Below, one piece after another: positions 55,675 to 64,000 of a stretch of DNA of 64,000 nucleotides (the first letter of the stretch is position 1; each line of letters begins with the position of its first letter). A model generated the notes under the pieces. That model ran no database searches. It was not told the origin of the DNA and saw only the letters and a list, made by a program, of their open reading frames with translations. This DNA comes from Bolinopsis microptera (taxonomy: Eukaryota; Ctenophora; Tentaculata; Lobata; Bolinopsidae), in the NCBI RefSeq assembly GCF_026151205.1, contig NC_087078.1, forward strand, positions 7,206,675 to 7,270,674. The letters are read 5' to 3'. A program made the translations under genes and the position numbers.

Positions 55675-56805
55675 CCATCTTCTGTCACCTTCTACTGCTG
55701 TCTTCTGTCACCTTCTGCTGCTGCCTTCTGTCACCTTCTGCTGCTGCCTTCTGTCACCTTCTGCTGCTGCCTTCTGTCACCTTCTGCTGCTGCCTTCTGT
55801 CACCTTCTGCTGCTTCTTTCTGTCACCTTCTGCTGCTGCCTTCTGTCACCTTCTGTTGCTGCCTTCTGTCACCTTCTGCTGCTTCTTTCTGTCACCTTCT
55901 GCTGCTGCCTTCTGCCACCTTCTGCTGCTCAGCTGCTGCCTTCTGTCACCTTCTGCTGCTGCCTTCTGTCACCTTTTGTTGCTTCTTTCTGTCACCTTCT
56001 GCTGCTGCCTTCTGCCACCTTCTGCTGCTGCCTTCTGTCACCTTCTGCTGCTGCCTTCTGTCACCTTCTGCTGCTTCTTTCTGTCACCTTCTGCTGCCGC
56101 CTTCTGTCACCTTCTGCTGCTTCTTTCTGTCACCTTCTGTTGCTGCCTTCTGTCACCTTCTGTTGCTGCCTTCTGTCACCTTTTGCTGCTTCTTTCTGTC
56201 ACCTTCTACTGCTGCCTTCTGTCACCTTCTGTTGCTGCCTTCTGTCACCTTCTGCTGCTTCTTTCTGTCACCTTCTGCTGCTGCCTTCTGTCACCTTCTG
56301 TTGCTGCCTTCTGTCACCTTCTGCTGCTTCTTTCTGTCACCTTCTGCTGCTGCCTTCTGCCACCTTCTGCTGCTCAGCTGCTGCCTTCTGTCACCATCTG
56401 CTGCTGCCTTCTGTCACCTTCTGTTGCTTCTTTCTGTCACCTTCTGCTGCTGCCTTCTGCCACCTTCTGCTGCTGCCTTCTGTCACCTTCTGCTGCTGCC
56501 TTCTGTCACCTTCTGCTGCTGCCTTCTGTTACCTTCTGCTGCTGCGTTCTGTCACCTTCTGCTGCTGCCTTCTGCCACCTTCTGCTGCTGACTTCTGTCA
56601 CCTTATGCTGCCACTGGCTGCCGCCTTCTGCCACCTTCTACTGCCACTGGCTGCCGCCTTCTGCTGCTGCCTTCTGTCACCTTCTGCTGCTGATTTATTT
56701 CACCTTCTGCTGCTGCCTTCTGTCACCTTTTGCTGCTGTCTTCTGTCACGTGCTGCTGCTGACTTCTGTCACCTTCTGCTGCTGCCTTTTGCCATATTCT
56801 ACTGC
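55675..56805 (+). repeat. 23-bp minisatellite, open in all three forward frames
   Basis: About 48 units of TTCTGTCACCTTCTGCTGCTGCC with variants (CTTCTTT, CTGTTGC, GCCACC). Because 23 is not a multiple of three, each forward frame passes through the same three phases and encodes the same 23-residue hydrophobic, Cys/Leu/Ser-rich repeat without stops for 319-407 codons. A shorter related block follows at about 56947-57040. No start context, splice signal or composition argues for a real protein. Confidence 0.93.
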
Positions 56806-56946
56806 CGCTGACCAGGGACAAAAGAAAATCGCGATTATTTTGGCCAAAAATCGCAGTACTGCGACAAGCCAAACAGGCGACATATAAAATTTGTCGCAAA
56901 AAATGGGAAAAATCGCGATCCGCACATGCCGCGATTTTCTTTTATC
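56806..56946. other. Spacer with an inverted repeat between minisatellite blocks
   Basis: 'agggacaaaagaaaatcgcg' near 56813 is the complement of 'cgcgattttcttttatccct' near 56930, so 56813-56948 is a hairpin-ended insertion (about 135 bases) that splits the minisatellite. It also contains 'gccaaacaggcgacatataa'. Confidence 0.75.
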
Positions 56947-57164
56947 CCTGCCACTGGCTGCCGCCTTCTGCCACCTTCTACTGCCACTGGCTGCCGCCTT
57001 TTGCAACCTTCTGTTGCCAATGGCTGCCGCCTTCTGCTACCACCCTTCTGCCGTCGAGATTCTCATGTGTGCGTAACTAGGGACCATTCAACAAAAAAAC
57101 GCCTTAAAAAAGGCACAATATTATTCTCAATTTTCAATTTTCTTGTTGTATTCCACAACTGAAC

Positions 57165-58403
57165 TAAAAATTTTACGATATCGCAGTCCGGTCAACCAAG
57201 GTTTTTGATATTTATCCAGTCCTAACCGACACTTGGAAAGTAGAAAAGTGCCGTCTCTTGCAGTCATATCAAACATCTCAGGATGCTTTGATCAGAGCGG
57301 TGCAACCCCAGGTGCGGTCTGGGAGAGTTTGGAAGGCAGATGCTCAGCTTCACGAAGCTGAAAGAGACTTGGTGTGTGAGTCAGTGCGAGGTATGGTGCA
57401 ACCTCTTAGTAGAGCGGGAATTGGTTTCGGTGATTGGAAGAAGCCCTGGGAGAAGATGTCAGAAAAGGAGCAGCAGAGGGAGGTGTTGGATAGGGTTAAG
57501 GAGAACATCAGGAAGGAAAGAGAGGTGCAGTTGGGTACGTTGGAGATGCAGTCCAGGTGGGGTAATTGGAGAGAGTTGGTGACAAGGACTGACATGAGCT
57601 GGCACACGCTCTTCAAGTATGGGGACTCATTAATCGGTTTTCTGCTTAGTGCTGTGTATGGCACGCTTGTTACACCAGCTTTAGCATCCAAGTGGAGCGA
57701 GGATGAGGATGGGATGTGCAAGCTGTGTGGTGACAAGTTGGGAACTGTGCCGCATATCCTGGCTGGTTGTCCTGTGGCACTAAGTCAAGGGAGATACCGA
57801 TGGCGCCACGATAAGGTGCTTAAACAAATAGCAGACCAGGTTAAATTCCATTGTGAGCGGAGAGTCAACAAGAGGAAGAGTTCTTGTGTCACTCGGAAAG
57901 CCATTGAGTTTGTCCCAGCAGGAGGGAGGTTTAAGGAGGTGAAGAGGTCGAAAGTCAGTGAGTTTGGGATTCTGAGTGGGGCCACTGATTGGATAGTATT
58001 AGCAGACCTGGATAAGCAGCTGAAATTCCCGTCGGATATAGCAACGACCAGATTAAGACCAGATTTGGTTCTTTTCTCGAAAGCTTCCAAGAGAGTAATC
58101 TGGTGGGAGCTTACAGTACCGTCGGAAGAGAGAATAGCTGCATCACATGAGCTGAAGCTTGATCGGTATAACAGTCTACAAGCGGAAATACAAGCTAATG
58201 GGTGGTCATGTTTCAGCTTTGCTGTTGAGGTTGGTGCTAGAGGTGTGGTCGCAGCAAGTTTGGAGTGTGCATCAAGGAAGATCGGTCTGACTGGGAGAGC
58301 CCTCAAGAAGTTGGTCAGAGATTGTGGGAAGGATGCAGCCCATTGTTCAAGATGGATTTATCTGCTGTCTAGGAAAAGAGAGTGGGAGATGAGAGCTGTT
58401 TGA
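57165..58403 (+). CDS. C-terminal part of a non-LTR retrotransposon with restriction-like endonuclease (R2/NeSL type), 5'-truncated
   Basis: The frame is open upstream of 57258 (RSTKVFDIYPVLTDTW) to about 57165 and ends at 58403. Counting from 57258: a C154-x2-C157...H166...C171 knuckle (CKLCGDK, PHILAGCP), then a PD-(D/E)XK-type nuclease with RPD at 267-269 and E284 in WWELTVPSEE, followed by KLDRYNSL and the typical tail to the stop. In such elements this nuclease cuts the target site for reverse transcription. The RT domain is missing. The intact frame and a long 3' tail suggest a fairly young insertion directly after the minisatellite. Confidence 0.88.
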
Positions 58404-59456
58404 GCTTTATGACTTCACCTAACAGCCAGAGGTACCATAAGCTAACTCGTCGTAAATCGCGAGCTCTAGCAGGTATCCTCGGGTGATTGTCAGATCAGAT
58501 GGTGGTCCAAGAGAGACTGCTGGGGCACCTGACAGAAAACCGTATCGCAATGAAAGCCCCGAAACGGTGTCAGGTTTGTGACTGAAGATTCTGATCAAGC
58601 TCAGGGTTGAGTCTACACAGTGTCGCCACTTGCCGATGCCATTTGATGCGAGAAGACACTGATGTAAGTGGGAAGTTATGTCTAAGAAACAGCGTGTGGT
58701 TCGGGTGCCGGTTGAACGCATGTAAAAGGGAGGGTATATCCGTATTTCGCTGCTAGTGATGCAGTCCTTGGCCCGGTAGCTAAGGCTTCCCCGTTTCTCG
58801 CTCATTTGTGCTCCGATGGGCTTGTGACCTCTGCGGGGGTCAAGTGCAGGATGAGGGACATGGCCGACCAGGAGAATGTTGTTTTTGGGAGATAGAGTAG
58901 GGTTGATTTGGTGTTGTGCCTTCGCAGTTTAACTGTATCTTTACTTTAAGGTATGGTTGGCTCCTATAAAACTGTAGGTATGTATGTGCTGACTGCTGAG
59001 ACTCTTGGTTTAAATTCCTAGTTAAATAAACCGTGTGACTGTAAAGCTTAAAGATGAATATCCACTATAAATACCCAATGGAAACTTTTGTAATTATAAA
59101 GGAAAGTATAATTATTTCAACGGGAGCTTAGTCGACATATGGCTCGCAATTAATTTGGCAAACTTTCACCTGCAAAAGGGCGTGATTACATTTTATCATT
59201 CGAAGTATACGTTAGAGGTTAAAATAATGATACATAATTTATATACTTCAAGGATAATGTGAAAATATTTAGGTCTGATCGTATGATATTTAACAGCATA
59301 ACGCCATAGGGGTCGTTTAAATTCTTGTTTTGAAATAAGATCTTAACAATCACCATTACTCAGTCACGGATAAAAGCATCAGTTGTGTTTTTTGGGAAGA
59401 ATCATGTTATCGTATTTTTTTGTCGGATAATATAAACAAAATCTAAGTAAGCGTCG
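58404..59456 (+). other. Probable 3' untranslated region of the LINE, then non-coding DNA
   Basis: 58404 to about 58950 is GC-richer and continuous with the LINE; it reads as a 3' UTR. The remainder is AT-rich with nothing recognisable. Confidence 0.5.
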
Positions 59457-60062
59457 GCTATTAGGTGGCTGTTAGAGTGCTGTTAGAGGGCTATTAGGTG
59501 GCTGTTAGAGTGCTGTTAGAGGGCTATTAGGTAGCTGTTAGAGAGCTGTGGTCAGAGGGCTGTTAGAGGGCTGTTAGAGGGCTGTTAGAGGGCTATTAGG
59601 TGGCTGTTAGAATGCTGTTAGAGGGCTATTAGGTGGCTGTTAGAGGGCTGTGATCAGAGGGCTGTTAGAGGGCTGTTAGAGGGCTATTAGGTGGCTGTTA
59701 GAGTGCTGTTAGAGGGCTATTAGGTGGCTGTTAGAGTGCTGTTAGAGGGCTATTAGGTGGCTGTTAGAGGGCTGTGATCAGAGGGCTGTTAGAGGGCTGT
59801 TAGAGGGCTATTAGGTGGCTGTTAGAGGGCTATTAGGTGGCTGTTAGAGGGCTGTGATCAGAGGGCTGTTAGAGGGCTGTTAGAGGGCTATTAGGTGGAT
59901 GTTATAGGGCTGTTAGAGGGCTATTAGGTGGATGTAAGAGTGGTGTTAGAGGGCTATTAGGTGGCTGTTAGAGGGCTGTGATCAGAGTGCTGTTAGAGTG
60001 CTGTTAGAGTGCTGTTAGAGGGCTATTAGGTAGCTGTTAGAGTGCTGTCAGAGGGCTGTTAC
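59457..60062 (+). repeat. Minisatellite of GGCTGTTAGAG/GGCTATTAGGT units
   Basis: About 55 copies of an 11-base unit arranged in higher-order blocks; a marker variant GGCTGTGATCAGAG recurs about every 90-130 bases. G-rich on the plus strand. It ends about 90 bases before the first exon of the right-edge gene. Confidence 0.95.
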
Positions 60063-60148
60063 CGTTACCGCCAGCTTACAGCCGGTCAGCATTGTACATA
60101 TTTGCCCCAATTCGTTCTTTATATTTTCCATAACAATTTCCACCCCAG

Positions 60149-60316
60149 AATGTTGATAGAAAATGAAGGAGCTGAAACGGGGACCACACTTTCACCACAA
60201 CTTGTGTCAAACTATAAGACTATGTGTTACAAGGGAGCTAGTGGAGAAGCAGAGAGGGATGCACAACCAAAGATCCTAATCATAGCGAATAAAAACACTG
60301 TCACTGATCCTGACTG
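60149..60316 (+). CDS. First coding exon of an unrecognised gene at the right edge
   Basis: ACCCCAG acceptor, ATG at 60150 (MLIENEGAETGTTLSPQL), open to a GTGAGT donor after GACTG in phase 2. The ATG just inside the exon could be the start, with a non-coding leader exon upstream. Contains KILIIANKNTVTDPD. It joins 63812-63929 in frame across a 3.5-kb intron. Hydrophilic; no motif. Confidence 0.6.
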
Positions 60317-63300
60317 GTGAGTTTTCAATTAAAGTTTAGGGGCTGAAATTTTCAGAATCGATATAGAACTAACATAAAAATTGTATTCTGCACTTAAGTT
60401 GTTTATTGTAATTTGTATCAGCCATATGTAAATTGTATCAGCCATATTTAAGAAACTTTTAAAGGTTTGGGGGTTGCAGTGTATGTTGGAGATCAGATTT
60501 ACGGGTATAAACTGTAAATGTATGACTGGAACAAAATGTCTGAAGCGATATCACGCGATAGAGAACTGTGATTTAGTAAAAGCCCTTGTGTTACCATAGC
60601 AGTAATCAGCTATGGTTGGATTAAAGATACTGATCTCCGATAACACTGGATAGCAATACTCTCTCGCCTTTTATTGGAAAGGAAAGGATTTCCGTGATCA
60701 AAGATCGGCTGATACCCCATTTCATTGTTTGTTTTTGGTTTAGACTCACATGTTCACATAATCACTAATCAGACGCATACAACCAAAGCGGTTTCTTATT
60801 TCAGAAAAACATAAGTGCATGACGTCCTTTTTCATGCTTTTGTCGTTCTGATTCCTGGTGTCTATACGTTTAGCTCCATTTTATCTACACTGTCTACAAA
60901 TCAGGTGGTTTACTGTTAAGGTCAGTCATGACAGTGCAGGTGTCGTCTGGATGCTAACTGTTCTGCACTTATCAGTGTAACTTCATTTAACTTTTAATTC
61001 CTTGCTCCCAGCAGTCTTTAAAGTCAACTGAAGGCGTTTCAAAATGCTTATACTTAAGATTAGATTGTGGAGCGCTTTTAGTTTTATTTGTAGCCTATAG
61101 CTTTACGTTTTTACTAATACAAATCTTATCTGCTGTTATTTTTGATTAATTTTCATTTCAATTTCATATTGAATTGAAATTTCGGTTCCCATTATCGGTT
61201 CATTTTGAACTCGTAGAAATAAAAAATCACCGTCCAGTAGGTCATATTAAAGTATTAATATTAAAGATGACACTCAATTTAATAAATATATACGCCGACT
61301 GAATTGATTAGTGGATCAGGAATTTATGTTTTGACGAGCTATAATGAATAGTGAATACTGCATTTACTTTTTAAAAGTTTTAAAATGCATAAATACGACT
61401 GCAGTTGACAGCAGGCCTGATTCTGCTGAATATAACATTAAATTTTGAAACTTGCTGACGTACTTGAGCACTTAGGTTTGAGTATGAAACTTGGGGAACT
61501 GCTGAATGTGACATTAAAGTTTGAGTATGAAACTTGAGGAACTGGCTACAAATTTCTTAACTCCGATAAGAAGCTTCGTAACTGGCTAAAATGGATCAGG
61601 GACACAACTTAAAATGTAATTAGTTTGCAGGCCCGGGAAAATGGGACATATTACAATCATGGATATTAATTCTAAATTTGATAAATCTGTGACTTTTTAC
61701 TCCCGTGACGGGTCACCATGAAAATATGGATATAGGTTTACAAAAATCTTAGAATCTACAACAAATTTTCATTTACAATTTTAATCTTCGCCGTTTCTGA
61801 GGTAGAGATATGAGGTAAGCTTCAATTTCATAGCTTATTTGTCTTACCCGAACCTATTCAAGTTTTTATACTTATATTCATTACTTTATGTTATATATTA
61901 TCATAGTTATTGAAGTTATTAATACTTCGATAGTTTTAAGTCCTACAGCATACTCTTATAATATAACCTTATATTCGCATAGGATTCCGATTAGAGCAAT
62001 GTTTGAACATTTTCTTTGTTTTAGTGATGTGAGGTGCAGTAACTTTTGATAACGAGCAATCATGCCTCGGTGAGAATTGTAATGTTCATGATACAGTAAT
62101 CGGTTTCATTTCTACGAATTTCATTCATATGGTTCCATGTACCTTCGGTCTGGCTTTTTGTTATGTTACCTCGCATTTACATCATGATATAAGATATCAA
62201 AATTAAACATACATGCAGATTACAGGTCGATAATCGGGTATTGGTTACGTGTGATCCCGTTTAATCCCGTTTAATCCCGTTTATGTAAATTGAACAAGAG
62301 TAAAAATGTAATATTAATTCAGAAAATATGCGAAGGTAATATGTGTATAGACTTTCACAGTTCATTAAATTAAATATTTCCACCGCGTTTGACTTTAGAC
62401 TGGAGAGCTATTCAGTTATTCCTTTACTATATTGTGTAGGACGTGTCCCTAATTTGTGCTTCCTAGCAGGGTATTACGACTACACGTCACAGCCTGCACC
62501 GTAATCAAACACTCATCCAACTTAGTTTGAGTACATTGCTTAACTTTCTGTGTAGCTTGTATTTTATTAGTTGTTGTGTTTTATATTTTAACTTATCACT
62601 TAACATATAATGACTTGCTGAATGACTTGCTGTTTGTCCAAAATTTCAAATTTCAGCCGCTAAAATTATCAAACGTAAATATTTTTGGCATGTATGCGAC
62701 AAATTCTTAAAGTCTTATAGGAATGCAGCCAAACAGAATTACTGATAGTATCTACTGCTAGTGCTAAGTCTAGATTAGTACCCATTCGTTGCACTTGCAC
62801 TACCTAGAGATTTTAAGCTTGATCAATGATCACCTGATTTTTACTGATCACCTGATTTTATTTTAATCATTACGGTACGGTACCATCAGTACCTGCAGTG
62901 TCTTCGTTCCTTTACTATAGGAAACTGTATCTTAAATTGTTTATTATTAAGCTTATTTTACATGATGTTTGTTCATTAGCGATCTTTTATTTTCGTTCTT
63001 TTGAGGAGATGCTGCATGTATGTTTTTGTATGAGGTCAATCAAAAAAGGTTGCAACCGAAAATATTAGACCATTAGAATATAAAATATTAGAGAGTATCA
63101 GGTTCTGACTATTACATTAGCAGTCCTCCCTTAAAGAGGAGGACAAATACTCAAATAAGGGTGTTTGTATTCCGACTACGGTATAATCTGAACTACCTTG
63201 TAAGTTTGCGAAACTTACGACTTTGTGGAATTTCCACAACTTCTTTAGTATTTGAACTGGGAAATACCAGTCCCCACAACTCCCAAAGCGTGGATTAATT

Positions 63301-63811
63301 ATTGTTCCTGTGTATCGATTATGTAGATTCTAAAAATATTGGTGATAGAAATTACAAAAGTATAAACTATGTTAAATAAGCAGCTGTAAAAAACATACGC
63401 TCATAAATTCATAAGATACGATTATATTGTTTGTTATGATAACCTATATGAGGACACTTTACATGTGAGATAAATATAATAGCTTTGTTTGCTTTACACC
63501 TGAGATCCAGACGTGTTGTTGTAAATCTGTGTGTGTTGCAATTGCTTTGTTCTCTCGTGCATCAAACCTAAATTTATTGACCAGTTTAATCCCTTTGCGA
63601 GTCGTTCAAATTCATGAGATCTGAGTAAACTCATGGGTTACACAAATTTTCAAAAGTAAGTTTCTCAGCCACGTTAACAATGTGACCGTGCTCGCTGTAC
63701 CAGTAGCTCTGTGTGGTATTTTTGTTGTCATCTTCACCACAACTTAATCAGTCCTATCTAAAATGAAAACTCACTCTTGTAGACTGGTGTTCTAAATACC
63801 TTTAAATTCAG
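60317..63811 (+). other. Intron of the right-edge gene, no other feature seen
   Basis: AT-rich, no repeats shared with the rest of the window, only a short tandem 'gtttaatccc' (62257-62280). Unusually transposon-poor for this window. Confidence 0.45.
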
Positions 63812-63929
63812 CGAAGAGATGCCAGAGGGGGCGGACTATAAGAAACTAGGAGCACATGAGAGTTGGGATGACACAGATAGGAAGATAACCCAGATGGGTT
63901 ATATGGGGTGGCGACCACGCTTCTTGGAG
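63812..63929 (+). CDS. Second coding exon of the right-edge gene
   Basis: ATTCAG acceptor, GTAACA donor. Joining TG/C gives Cys, then EEMPEGADYKKLGAHESW, DDTDRKITQMGYMGWRPRFL. The end, MGYMGWRPRFL, faintly resembles the N-terminal 'CGxGxxxPxxLQ' of organic-anion transporters (SLCO family), where the first membrane helix follows. That is a guess; the gene continues beyond the window. Confidence 0.6.
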
Positions 63930-64000
63930 GTAACACGTCCATGTTAAATAAATAATGTTATCATGTCCAACTTTAGTTTCTTCACCTCTTTCGAAACGAA

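Noticed and set aside
55632-56887. Three overlapping long open frames (319-407 codons) rich in Cys, Leu and Ser
   Set aside because: They are the three frames of one 23-bp minisatellite; no start context, no splice sites, no other domain.
57350-58306. Minus-strand open frames under the LINE
   Set aside because: Shadows of the strongly coding plus-strand endonuclease frame.

Overview
The window is nuclear DNA of an animal, most likely a marine invertebrate such as a cnidarian or sponge. The evidence is AT-rich sequence, spliced genes with GT-AG introns, extracellular modules (SRCR, immunoglobulin, CCP/sushi, C-type lectin) built from phase-1 exons, vertebrate-type TTAGGG-like motifs, and a mix of Penelope-like, R2-like LINE, FLYWCH/MULE and pogo-like mobile elements. 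The species cannot be named from the sequence. I found no prokaryotic operon, CRISPR array, rRNA or tRNA.

1-29 kb is mostly repetitive. It opens with a 1.2-kb foldback and a degenerate TGTGACAAAGT array, then a 5'-truncated Penelope-like retroelement (3848-5236) and a 2.1-kb element with ~250-bp terminal inverted repeats (6555-8650). A three-exon MFS-type transporter follows on the minus strand (9569-11957). A large segmental duplication (about 11.9-15.2 kb versus 16.3-20.4 kb) has its second copy split by a 1.05-kb transposon at a readable target site. After this come an internally deleted FLYWCH-MULE, a broken zinc-finger gene, two LINE C-terminal fragments and a second MULE fragment.

30.1-48.0 kb on the minus strand is the centre of interest. 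One long gene has a signal-peptide exon, an SRCR exon, nine nearly identical immunoglobulin exons in a 400/408-bp tandem array, at least five more Ig-type or unassigned modules, and a C-terminal CCP domain ending in a stop with no membrane segment. It looks like a very large secreted recognition or adhesion protein of about 1,800 residues. A 5-kb block of related repeats lies in the intron after the array and cuts a tenth, dead Ig unit. A pogo-like transposon lies in the intron between the SRCR exon and the array.

48-64 kb holds a lone C-type lectin exon, an intronless 170-residue two-TM protein resembling SLATT effectors, a Helentron-like element with a (CA)n tract, a 23-bp minisatellite open in all three forward frames, a 5'-truncated LINE with a restriction-like endonuclease, an 11-bp-unit minisatellite, and two phase-compatible exons of an unrecognised gene running off the right edge.

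Three single-base frame breaks in otherwise well-preserved exons (two in the transporter, one in the Ig gene) raise the question of assembly indels versus real decay.
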